This document shows, piece after piece, positions 1 through 7,547 of a stretch of 64,000 nucleotides of DNA. The notes under the pieces were generated by a model. It was not told the origin of the DNA. It saw nothing but the letters and a program-made list of their open reading frames with translations, and searched no databases. The stretch is from NCBI RefSeq assembly GCF_020177265.1, contig NZ_JAIVMC010000016.1, positions 1-64,000 on the forward strand, read 5' to 3'. The stretch's first letter is position 1. Every line of letters starts with the position of its first letter. The DNA is from Pseudooceanicola marinus. Its GTDB lineage: Bacteria; Pseudomonadota; Alphaproteobacteria; Rhodobacterales; Rhodobacteraceae. The translations under genes and the position numbers were made by a program.

Positions 1-1319
1 TCGCCAAGGCCGCGACCTTCGCCGCCCGGGGCCGCGATGACCTCGCCAAGCGCGGCTATGCCCCCGATGGCGCCAAGCGGCTGCGCAAGTTCTCCACCTG
101 GGAGGTGTGCCGCTACCTGATCCCCGTCGGCGCCGGTCATCTGCGCCGGGTGCTGAAGGCCCACCCCGAGCTGCCCCAGGGCACCGGCGACGGCAATTCA
201 AAGTGGTTCACCCTGGATGAGGTGCTGCGCCTGCGCGATCACTTCGCCGAGGAAGGGGATCCGAACCGCGAATATTCCGCCTGGCGCCCCGAGGGCCTGC
301 CGGCGAAGGTCGTGGCCGTGGCCAACTTCAAGGGCGGCGTGGGCAAGACCTCTACTGCCGCGCATCTGGCCATGTCGGCGGCGCTGGACGGCTACAAGGT
401 GCTGGTCGTGGATCTCGATAGCCAAGGGTCCATGACCTCGATCATGGGCGGCAAGGTCGAGGATGAATGGCAGACCGCCTTCCCCCTGCTGGCCGCCGAC
501 TACGCCCGCCATCTGCAGGAGGAAAACCGCGTCCGCGCCGCCCAGGGCCTGGACCCGATTCCCTTTGATGAGACCCTTAACGAGGCGTTAACGGTTTCGC
601 CGCGAAACCTGATCCAGAAGACCCACTGGCCCAATATCGACCTGATCGGCGCCCAGCTGAACCTCTACTGGTCCGAGTTCCAGGTGCCCGTCTGGCGGAT
701 GCAGCTGCGCTCCTGGCCGCTCTGGGATGCCCTGCAGAATGCCTTCGAGGACACCGGCCTGCTGGACGACTACGACGTGGTCTTCCTCGATACTCCGCCG
801 GCCCTCGGCTACCTGACGATCAACGCGCTCTCGGCCGCCGACATCCTTCTGGTGCCCCTCGGGGCGTCGTTCCTGGAGTTCGATTCCACGGGCCGTTTCT
901 TCGACATGATCTATTCCACCTTTGCCTCGATCGAGGAGGGGGAGAACCGCATCCGCCGCCAGGACGGGCTGCCGGAGATGCAGTTCGAATGGGATGCCGT
1001 GCGGGCCCTGATCACCCGCTTCGACGCCGCCCAGCAGACCGATCTGGCGAATGTGATCCAGGCCTATTTCGGCGACTTCATGACCACCTACCGGCAGGAA
1101 CTGACCGCCATGGTCGGCCAGGCCGGGGAGCAGGTGTCGGGCATCTACGAGACCGATTATCGTGACTTCAATCGCGACACCTACGTCCGCGGGCGGGAGA
1201 CCTTCGACCGCACCTGGGCGGAGGTGAAGCAGGTCATCCTCGGCACCTGGTGGCGGGATCAGCAGATGGCCGAGGCCGAGACGGACACCACCCAGGACAG
1301 CAGCGAAGCGGAGGGGTAA
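1..1319 (+). CDS. parA: Plasmid partition ATPase ParA/RepA (5' end outside window)
   Basis: Partition ATPase that should position plasmid copies on the nucleoid together with the ParB encoded 3 bp downstream. The reading frame is open from base 3, so the true start lies left of the window; the GTG at 105 is only an internal codon within an HTH-like N-terminal domain. A deviant Walker A motif (KGGVGKT, around bases 330-350), a Walker A' VDLDSQG, and a Walker B FLDTPPALG are all present. The N-terminal DNA-binding region followed by the ATPase is typical of the long plasmid ParA (type Ia, RepA of alphaproteobacterial plasmids). A perfect palindrome inside the gene (593-609) is a candidate ParB binding site. 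No replicase follows parB, so it is probably upstream. Family assignment is firm; the replicon class is not determined. Confidence 0.93.
   Translation, partial: AKAATFAARGRDDLAKRGYAPDGAKRLRKFSTWEVCRYLIPVGAGHLRRVLKAHPELPQGTGDGNSKWFTLDEVLRLRDHFAEEGDPNREYSAWRPEGLPAKVVAVANFKGGVGKTSTAAHLAMSAALDGYKVLVVDLDSQGSMTSIMGGKVEDEWQTAFPLLAADYARHLQEENRVRAAQGLDPIPFDETLNEALTVSPRNLIQKTHWPNIDLIGAQLNLYWSEFQVPVWRMQLRSWPLWDALQNAFEDTGLLDDYDVVFLDTPPALGYLTINALSAADILLVPLGASFLEFDSTGRFFDMIYSTFASIEEGENRIRRQDGLPEMQFEWDAVRALITRFDAAQQTDLANVIQAYFGDFMTTYRQELTAMVGQAGEQVSGIYETDYRDFNRDTYVRGRETFDRTWAEVKQVILGTWWRDQQMAEAETDTTQDSSEAEG
593..609. other. Candidate parS site 1 (palindrome inside parA)
   Basis: GGTTTCGCCGCGAAACC is a perfect 17-bp palindrome around a central C. 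It lies directly after CGTTAACG (586-593). The same 15-bp core recurs in parB in another reading frame. It resembles the chromosomal parS pattern GTTTC-n-GAAAC but with a 5-bp centre. Its role as the ParB centromere is inferred. Confidence 0.5.
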
Positions 1320-1322
1320 CAG

Positions 1323-2417
1323 ATGGCCAAGAGACGCAAGCTTCAGGCGCCCTCGACCGAGGAGATCACCCAGCTCGAAGAGGAGTTTCGCCGCGAAACC
1401 GGGGCCGCGCGCGCTCCGTTAACGGCGCCGATTGCGCAGGTCGCCGCCGAACAGGCCAGCGCCCATCAGGCCCGCCCGGCGGAGGAACGCGCCAAGCTGG
1501 CCCAGGACCATGCCGATGCCGAACGGCTGCGCGACGCCGAGGGGCGGGGCCTTGTCATGGCGGAGATCCCGCTGGACGAGATCGACCCCGAGGCGCTGGT
1601 GCGCGACCGGGTGGTGCTGGACGCCGCCGAGATGACCGAGCTGCAGATGTCCATCGCCGCCAACGGGTTGCGCCTGCCGATCGAGGTCTTCGCCACCCCC
1701 GACGACCCCCGCGGCTACCGCTATGGGCTGCTGTCGGGCTACCGCCGTCTGCGGGCCGTGCAGGCGCTGCGCAACCTGAACCCGAAGGCGGGCCAGTACG
1801 ACGCGATCAAGGCCGTGATCCGCGATCCGGAGGCCATGGGCGGCACCTTTGCGGCGATGATCGAGGAGAACGAGATCCGCGCCAGCCTGAGCCATTTCGA
1901 GCGCGGGCGAATCGCCGTGATCGCCAGCCAGCAGGGAGCTTTCGCAAACGTTGAGGCGGCGGTCGATGGGCTGTTCCCGATGGCGTCCAAGGCCAAGCGG
2001 TCGAAGATCCGCAGCTTTGCCCTGATCTTCGAGGAGCTGGGCGACATGCTGACCTATCCCGACCTGATCAAGGAGAAGGACGGGCTGAAGCTGGCGCAGG
2101 CGCTGCGGGCGGGGGCGGAATCGACCCTGCGCGCGGCCCTGGCCGAGAAGGTGGCCCAGACCCCCCAGGAGGAGGCGGAGATGATCGCCACCGCCCTGGA
2201 ACAGGTCGAGCCGCCGGAGCCCGACCGCCGCCGGGGCGGCCGCCCGAAGAAACAGGCGCCGCGTCAGCAGAAGGTGCTGAACAGCGGCGTGATGCTGGAC
2301 TTCGGCGAGGAAAGCACCGGCTGGACCATCCGCCTGAAGGGCCGCCAGCTGGACCGCGAGGTGGTCGAACTGGCCGTGGCCGAACTGGAACGGCTTCTGT
2401 CCCGCGAAGAGCTGTAG
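1323..2417 (+). CDS. parB: Partition protein ParB/RepB
   Basis: Centromere-binding partner of ParA. The ATG at 1323 sits 3 bp after the parA stop, so the two are co-transcribed. The 364-residue protein has a charged N-terminal ParA-interaction region, a ParB/sulfiredoxin-like NTPase domain with LLSGYRRLRA in place of the classical GERR motif and ENEIRASLSHFERGR as the ENxxR box, a helical DNA-binding middle, and a basic linker (RRRGGRPKK) before the C-terminal dimerisation segment. The altered GERR motif is usual for plasmid RepB-type proteins. A candidate parS site (1385-1399) lies near its 5' end. Confidence in the family is high; partner replicase unknown. Confidence 0.92.
   Translation: MAKRRKLQAPSTEEITQLEEEFRRETGAARAPLTAPIAQVAAEQASAHQARPAEERAKLAQDHADAERLRDAEGRGLVMAEIPLDEIDPEALVRDRVVLDAAEMTELQMSIAANGLRLPIEVFATPDDPRGYRYGLLSGYRRLRAVQALRNLNPKAGQYDAIKAVIRDPEAMGGTFAAMIEENEIRASLSHFERGRIAVIASQQGAFANVEAAVDGLFPMASKAKRSKIRSFALIFEELGDMLTYPDLIKEKDGLKLAQALRAGAESTLRAALAEKVAQTPQEEAEMIATALEQVEPPEPDRRRGGRPKKQAPRQQKVLNSGVMLDFGEESTGWTIRLKGRQLDREVVELAVAELERLLSREEL
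1385..1399. other. Candidate parS site 2 (palindrome inside parB)
   Basis: GTTTCGCCGCGAAAC is a perfect 15-bp palindrome, identical to the core of the site at 593-609 but read in a different codon frame, so protein homology does not explain the match. A second palindrome CCGTTAACGG follows at 1416-1425, mirroring the GTTAAC next to site 1. Confidence 0.5.
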
Positions 2418-2603
2418 GGCAGGGGACGCGTTTCTACCGGCCTGACCGAAAGAAAGAAGAATGTATCGGGTCTATCTTGAAGGATAATAATGTCGGATTT
2501 CTACGTCAGCTATTATGCGGCGGTGTAGAAAACGGGAGATTTACTAGGGTCGTTTCTGTAAGGTGCATTTCGAACATTTATGCCTTCAAAGGAGCGATAT
2601 GAT

Positions 2604-3581
2604 ATGAATGTCCTGGATGGCCCTCAACTTGCTGAACGCATTCGCAAAGAAATAGGCGCGCGCGAGAACGCGAAGTTTGCCGTGGCCTTTTGGGGGAATG
2701 GGGCGGCTGAGGCTTTGGGTATCGGTGCCAGCACCAAGATGAAAGCCGTCTGCAATCTGATGAGCGGGGGGACCAACCCGGACGAGATTCGCGGGCTTCT
2801 TGAGCAGGGCGCGGAGGTTCGACAGTTGAACGACTTGCACGCCAAGATCGGCGTGGTTGGCGATCTGTCCTTCCTTGGGTCTTCGAACATGTCGTCCAAC
2901 GGGTTGGGTGGTGAGGAGCAACCTTGGGGATGGCGCGAAGCGAACGTGGTTTACGACGAAGTTGTGCCTGAAATCCTTGGAATGTTCGAGGACTACTGGG
3001 CTCGGGCGTCCGAGATCAAAGAGGCTGACCTGGCAATGGCTGACAGGCTTTGGTCTGCCCGGCGGAAGGGGAATGCGGTGGTTCAAGCCAAGCGAGGTCG
3101 CGGCCTGGTTCAGGTCCTGCGCGAGACACCGGATGTGCTCGATAGGCTTAATGTTCGGATGGTCGTCTATGACAGGGTTACCGACGAGGCGATGCTGCGC
3201 CAATTTGAAGAGGCCGACGGCAAAGCGCAAAGCAAATACTCAGACGAATTTTCTACTTACATGGGGTGGGAGACGATAAAGGAGCAGGCCGACGCCTATT
3301 TTGTCGATTATGAATGGCCTGCCAGGGGTGGGATCGTGAATGGTCATATCTATCGCCGCGATATAGAGCGATTTCCTGATCTTCCAACTGATGGCGATTT
3401 CCACGTCGTGCACTGGGTTAAGGATATTGAAGGAATACCCTTCAATACGAAGGACAAGGCGATTATCCGAAAGGCTTTCCACAGTTACGAGAAGCAAGGT
3501 CTTCAGAGCGAGTCCGAAAACGAGCGGTGTTACAACTTTCCGATTTCCAAGCTGCGCGATTTTCTGCCTGATGATGCGTAG
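2604..3581 (+). CDS. Phospholipase D-family protein with a single HKD-like motif
   Basis: PLD-superfamily proteins cleave phosphodiester bonds, and one-motif members act as dimers (for example bacterial Nuc and BfiI-type nucleases). Residues 75-100 carry H79-A-K81 followed by GSSN at 92-95, the usual motif framework, but the aspartate falls at 87, one residue later than in the canonical HxK(x)4D. Upstream there is AAGGAG (2589-2594) with 9-nt spacing to the ATG at 2604, which is why I prefer it to the ATG at 2580. The C-terminal half (about 150-325) matches no family I recognise. The gene is visibly richer in A+T than its neighbours and sits alone behind parAB, suggesting acquisition. It may be a nuclease, perhaps a defence or restriction-type function, but this is inference. 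Confidence 0.7.
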   Translation: MNVLDGPQLAERIRKEIGARENAKFAVAFWGNGAAEALGIGASTKMKAVCNLMSGGTNPDEIRGLLEQGAEVRQLNDLHAKIGVVGDLSFLGSSNMSSNGLGGEEQPWGWREANVVYDEVVPEILGMFEDYWARASEIKEADLAMADRLWSARRKGNAVVQAKRGRGLVQVLRETPDVLDRLNVRMVVYDRVTDEAMLRQFEEADGKAQSKYSDEFSTYMGWETIKEQADAYFVDYEWPARGGIVNGHIYRRDIERFPDLPTDGDFHVVHWVKDIEGIPFNTKDKAIIRKAFHSYEKQGLQSESENERCYNFPISKLRDFLPDDA

Positions 3582-3707
3582 CTAGTTAAGGTTAGGCAGC
3601 TTTCGTCACGCGACCCGAGAAACGCTGTACTCTGATCTCTAGGGCCCATGACTGGCGGCCCCTGACGCCCGCTGCTAGGAGGGGGAACTGCCCGAGGATG
3701 CCGCGAG

Positions 3708-4007
3708 ATGAGCGATCAGCCTGACCAACTGGATGTCTTCCCGACTAGCGTCGATCTGACCCGGATCGACGAGGAGATGAACATGCGCCGGTTCTACCGG
3801 ATCTGCCTGCAGCCGGACCTGTTCGGGGGCGTGACCCTGGTGCGGGAATGGGGGCGGATCGGATTTCGCGGACAGTCCATGACCATGCGCCACGCCGATG
3901 AGGGTGAGGCCGTCACCGCCCTGATGAAGCTGGCCGCGACCAAGACCCGGCGCGGCTATCGCGATGCCCGCGAGGGCGGGCCCCCCGAGGCGGACGGCGA
4001 GGAGTGA
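3708..4007 (+). CDS. Small WGR-domain protein
   Basis: A 99-residue protein consisting almost entirely of a WGR domain, with the signature REWGRIGFRGQ at about residues 46-56. WGR domains are proposed nucleic-acid-binding modules found in PARPs, MolR-type proteins and small stand-alone bacterial proteins; many alphaproteobacterial plasmids carry such short versions. No catalytic domain is attached. It follows the PLD gene by 126 bp and may belong to the same accessory segment. No strong Shine-Dalgarno is visible; the ATG at 3780 is an alternative start that would remove the acidic N-terminus but keep the domain. The function is unknown. Confidence 0.75.
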   Translation: MSDQPDQLDVFPTSVDLTRIDEEMNMRRFYRICLQPDLFGGVTLVREWGRIGFRGQSMTMRHADEGEAVTALMKLAATKTRRGYRDAREGGPPEADGEE

Positions 4008-4128
4008 GCCGCCGCAGGCGGGCCGGGCGGTCCGGCGGTGGCCGGAGCGCCCGGGGCAGGGGGCGGACCGGGGGTCTTCTTCATGTGATGGGGCAGGGGG
4101 GTGACGTAACCCATTGGGCCAAAAGAAA

Positions 4129-4161
4129 ATCCCCGGACCTGCGCGGGGCGGGTCCGGGGAT
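4129..4161 (-). terminator. Intrinsic terminator of the GntR-acuI unit
   Basis: Perfect 11-bp inverted repeat (4129-4139 with 4151-4161). On the minus strand it is followed by a T-rich tract (complement of AAAAGAAAA at 4121-4129), 40 bp after the acuI stop. Confidence 0.8.
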
Positions 4162-4202
4162 CTGTCGTTTCAGAGCCCTGTAAAGGGCCGGGGGCGCGCG
4201 GA

Positions 4203-5192
4203 TCAGACGGTGACGACGACGCGGCCCTGGATCTGGTTCGCCATCAGCTTCTCCGCCAGATCCGGCAGCTCGTCAAAACCGTGGACCGTGTACATGGTGG
4301 ACAGCAGATCGCGGTCCAGCTTTTCGTTCAGCAGGTCCCAGGCGGCCTTCCGCTTCGGCTTCGGCGCCATGACGGAATCGACGCCCAGCAGGGCGACGGA
4401 GCGCAGGATGTGCGGCATCACGGTGCCGGGCAGGGAGGGGCCTTCGGCCAGGCCGCAGGCGGCGACGGCGCCGCCGTAGCAGGTCTGCGCCAGCACGTTG
4501 GCCAGGGTATGGCCACCCGCGACATCCACCGCGCCGCCCCAGCGTTCGGGTTGCAGCGGCTTGCCCTGCTCCGACAGCTCGGCCCGGTCGACGAAATCGG
4601 TGGCGCCCAGCTTCGACAGGTAGTCATGGGTCTCCGGGCGGCCCGTCACGGCGGTGACGGAATAGCCCAGGCGGGCCAGCAGCGCCGTGGCGACAGATCC
4701 GACGCCGCCTGCGGCTCCGGTGACCAGGATCGGGGCGCCCTGCGGGTCCAGGCCCCAGTCCAGCAGCGCTTGCACGCAGAGCCCGGCGGTATAGCCGGCG
4801 GTGCCGATGGCCATGGCCTGTTCCGGGCTGAAGCCCTCGGGCAGGGGCAGCAGCCATTCCGGTTTCACCCGCTGGAATTTGGAATAGGCGCCCTGTTCGG
4901 TTTCCGACAGGCCCCAGCCGTTGAGGATCACCTTGTCGCCGGGGGCGAATTCCTCGGTGGCGCTTTCGACCACGGTGGCGGCCATGTCGATGCCCGCGGT
5001 CATCGGCAGCCGGCGGGCGATGCGGCCCTTGCCGGTGACGGCCAGCCCGTCCTTGTAGTTCACGGTGGAATGGCTGACCTCGACCAGGACCGGCAGGTCC
5101 GGCAGGTCGGCCAGGGTCATCTCGGTCATCTCGGCGCGGGTCTTGCGGTCGCCGGCGTCGGTGATGCGCAGGGCGGTGAAGGTGTCGGACAT
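4203..5192 (-). CDS. acuI: Acrylyl-CoA reductase (NADPH), AcuI/YhdH family
   Basis: Medium-chain dehydrogenase without zinc that reduces acryloyl-CoA to propionyl-CoA. In marine alphaproteobacteria it is used in dimethylsulfoniopropionate/acrylate breakdown and to detoxify acryloyl-CoA. The 329-residue protein has the MDR fold with the NYKDGLAVTGKG segment at about 45-56, a Rossmann dinucleotide loop VTGAAGGVGSVA at about 147-158, and a C-terminal GRVVVTV end typical of YhdH/AcuI. GGAGG is well placed before the ATG at 5192. It lies 36 bp downstream of a GntR regulator on the same strand, so it is probably regulated by it, and ends in a clear terminator. Other quinone-reductase-like substrates are possible, but length and motifs fit AcuI well. 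Confidence 0.88.
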   Translation of the reverse strand: MSDTFTALRITDAGDRKTRAEMTEMTLADLPDLPVLVEVSHSTVNYKDGLAVTGKGRIARRLPMTAGIDMAATVVESATEEFAPGDKVILNGWGLSETEQGAYSKFQRVKPEWLLPLPEGFSPEQAMAIGTAGYTAGLCVQALLDWGLDPQGAPILVTGAAGGVGSVATALLARLGYSVTAVTGRPETHDYLSKLGATDFVDRAELSEQGKPLQPERWGGAVDVAGGHTLANVLAQTCYGGAVAACGLAEGPSLPGTVMPHILRSVALLGVDSVMAPKPKRKAAWDLLNEKLDRDLLSTMYTVHGFDELPDLAEKLMANQIQGRVVVTV

Positions 5193-5228
5193 GGTATTCC
5201 TCCGGGGTTGGGGCGGCCCCCAGTGGGT

Positions 5229-5972
5229 CTAGACGGGCCGCTTGGCGTCGCGGGCCCTCTGGGCCGCGGCGTAGGTGTCGGTGAGGTGGCTGAGCAGCCG
5301 TTCCAGGGCCAGGCGGGCCCGTTGTGCATCCCGGGCTTCGACCGCTTCCAGCAGGTTCTGCTGATGCGCCAGGGTGTCGGCACGATTGCGCTGGCCGACC
5401 ACGATCATGTTCAGCAGCGGGATGAAGCTTTCGATGACGGTGGTCATCATTAGCCGCAGGGGGGCGTTGTGCGCCGCCTCGACGATGGCGCGGTGAAAGC
5501 CCACGTCGGCGGCGCAGAATTCCGTGTCCGGCAGGGTGGGGTCGGCCTGGCGGGCCAGCGCCGCGCGCATGGCGGCCAGGTCGTCCTCGGTGCGCAGGTC
5601 GCAGGCGCGTTCGAGGCACAGCGCCTCGGTTTCCAGCCGCGCCTCGATCAGCTCGTCGATGTCGAAGGCGCCCATGCCGACCATCAGCATGGCCGAGGTC
5701 GCCTGGGTTTCCACCAGCTCCTCCAGCTCCGGGCGCTTGACGAAATTGCCGCCCGTGGGGCCGCGGCGCGAATGGATGAGGTTGAGGGCGGCGAGCCGTT
5801 TCAGCGCCTCGCGCACCGTGGGGCGGGAGACGCCGAAGCGCGTGGCGAGCTCCTCCTCGCCGGGCAGGCGGTCATCGGCCTTCAGCCGGCCATCGAGGAT
5901 CGCGGCGTGAATTTCATCCGCCACCTGACGCGCCAGACCGGCGGTCACCACTTGCCCGAATTTCACGCTCAT
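5229..5972 (-). CDS. GntR-family (FadR/FCD type) transcriptional regulator
   Basis: A 247-residue regulator with an N-terminal winged helix (about residues 10-70, with the GntR motif LPGEEELATRFGVSRPTVRE) and an all-helical FCD effector domain (about 95-230), which usually binds organic acids through a metal ion. It is the first gene of the gntR-acuI unit and is divergent from the FAD-linked oxidase at 6123; the 150-bp space between them is the likely operator region. By context it may sense acrylate, a 2-hydroxyacid or an acyl-CoA-derived acid. I see no convincing FadR-type operator by eye. Confidence 0.88.
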   Translation of the reverse strand: MSVKFGQVVTAGLARQVADEIHAAILDGRLKADDRLPGEEELATRFGVSRPTVREALKRLAALNLIHSRRGPTGGNFVKRPELEELVETQATSAMLMVGMGAFDIDELIEARLETEALCLERACDLRTEDDLAAMRAALARQADPTLPDTEFCAADVGFHRAIVEAAHNAPLRLMMTTVIESFIPLLNMIVVGQRNRADTLAHQQNLLEAVEARDAQRARLALERLLSHLTDTYAAAQRARDAKRPV

Positions 5973-6122
5973 CTGCTAGCCCGGCTCCGGTGAAAGGATC
6001 GTTGAAAGAATAATAGGTTTGACAAATATGGATAAGACCGCATGACATGGGGCCATGTCTACCGGAAATGTCCCCATGCCGTGGCGTCGGCCCGGAAATG
6101 GCGCCGGGATGGGCAGGATGCG

Positions 6123-7529
6123 ATGACGGGATCTGCTGACATGACGAGTGATTTGCCCCGGGCGTTCTGGGCGGCGCTGGAGGATCTGCCGCCGCTGGCG
6201 GTGCTGCGCGGGGTCGATTGCGACCGCCATGCCGCGGATGCCACCGGCAACATCAGCCAGGCCCCCGAGGCGGTGTTTCGCCCCGCCACCACGGCCGAGC
6301 TGTCGCGGATCATGGCCACCTGCAGCGCCCATGGTGTGCCGATGGTGGTGCAGGGCGGGCTGACCGGCCTGTCGAACGGCGCCACCCCGCGCGCGGGGGA
6401 GGTGGCGATCAGCCTGGAGCGGATGAACGTGCTGGGCGCCGTCGATCCGGTGTCGGCCACCGTCTGCGCGGGCGCCGGCGTGACCCTGCAGCGGGTGCAG
6501 GACGCGGCGGCGGCCGAGGGGCTGTCCTTCGGCGTCGACATCGGCGCGCGCGGGTCCGCTACCCTGGGCGGGCTGGCGGCGACCAATGCCGGCGGGCTGA
6601 ACGTGATCCAGAGCGGCATGATGCGCGCCCAGGTGGTCAGCCTGGAGGTGGTGCTGGCCGATGGCCGGGTGCTGGGCCATGTGCGCCCCCTGGCCAAGGA
6701 CAACTCGGGCTTTGACCTGAAGCAGCTGTTCATCGGCTCCGAAGGGGTGCTGGGCGTCATCACCCGGCTGTGCCTGGCGCTGCGCCCCGCGCCGGGGCCG
6801 CAGCAGACGCTGTTTGCCGCCGCCCCCGACATGCCCGCCGCCGCCGCCCTGCTGGCGCGGCTGCGGCGTCAGGCGCCGGGGCCGGTCACCGCCTTCGAGG
6901 TGCTGGACGAGGCGATCTTTGCCCGCATCCTGGAGCAGGGCCACCGCCCGCCGTTTGCGCCCGAGGGGATCCAGGTGCTGGCCGAGGTGGAAACCGCCGA
7001 CCCCGAGCCGCTGCAAACCGTGCTGATGCAGGCGATGGACGCGGGCGAGATCAGCGACGTGACCCTGGCCGCCTCCGGCCAGCAGGCCGCCGCGCTCTGG
7101 GCCCTGCGGGAGGGTTGTGGCGAGGCGGTGGCGGCGATGCGCGCGCCCGTGGGTTTCGACATCGGCCTGCCGGTGGCCGCGATGCCCGCCTTCCTGGAGG
7201 ACACCCGCGCCGCCCTGGCGGAGATGCCCGAGACCCACCCGGCGGTCTTCGGCCACCTGGGCGACGGGAACCTGCATTACATCGTCGACACCCCCGATCA
7301 TGCCCGCGCGGCCGAGATCGTGCTGGGCGCCGTGGCGCGTGCGGGCGGGGCGATCAGTGCCGAACATGGGCTGGGCCGGGAAAAACCCGGCTACCTGCCG
7401 TTGGTACGCAGCCCCGGGGAACTGGCCGTGATGCGCGGCCTGAAGACCCTGCTGGATCCGGCGGGGCTGCTGAACCCGGGGCGCGTGCTGCCCGATGAAA
7501 CGACCCTCTCTCCCCACCCTCTCCCCTGA
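6123..7529 (+). CDS. FAD-linked oxidase, GlcD/D-2-hydroxyacid dehydrogenase type
   Basis: FAD enzyme of the VAO/PCMH family that oxidises D-2-hydroxyacids (lactate, glycolate or 2-hydroxyglutarate type). The PCMH FAD-binding segment includes VVQGGLTGLSNGATP and a GARGSATLGGLAATNAGG loop. The C-terminal FAD-oxidase domain carries HLGDGNLHY (metal/substrate histidines) and EHGLGREKPGYL near the end. Length (468 aa from the ATG at 6123) is normal for the family. The frame also opens at 6042, but the first 27 residues there are unlike the family. It is followed 18 bp later by the 2-oxoacid oxidoreductase at 7548, so a hydroxyacid-to-2-oxoacid-to-acyl-CoA route is plausible. The exact substrate is not readable. 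Confidence 0.85.
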   Translation: MTGSADMTSDLPRAFWAALEDLPPLAVLRGVDCDRHAADATGNISQAPEAVFRPATTAELSRIMATCSAHGVPMVVQGGLTGLSNGATPRAGEVAISLERMNVLGAVDPVSATVCAGAGVTLQRVQDAAAAEGLSFGVDIGARGSATLGGLAATNAGGLNVIQSGMMRAQVVSLEVVLADGRVLGHVRPLAKDNSGFDLKQLFIGSEGVLGVITRLCLALRPAPGPQQTLFAAAPDMPAAAALLARLRRQAPGPVTAFEVLDEAIFARILEQGHRPPFAPEGIQVLAEVETADPEPLQTVLMQAMDAGEISDVTLAASGQQAAALWALREGCGEAVAAMRAPVGFDIGLPVAAMPAFLEDTRAALAEMPETHPAVFGHLGDGNLHYIVDTPDHARAAEIVLGAVARAGGAISAEHGLGREKPGYLPLVRSPGELAVMRGLKTLLDPAGLLNPGRVLPDETTLSPHPLP

Positions 7530-7547
7530 CCAAGTGAAGCCAAGCAG

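Noticed and set aside
6019-6047. TTGACA promoter upstream of the FAD oxidase
   Set aside because: TTGACA is present at 6019-6024, but no acceptable -10 hexamer lies 16-18 bp downstream, so a sigma-70 promoter cannot be called.
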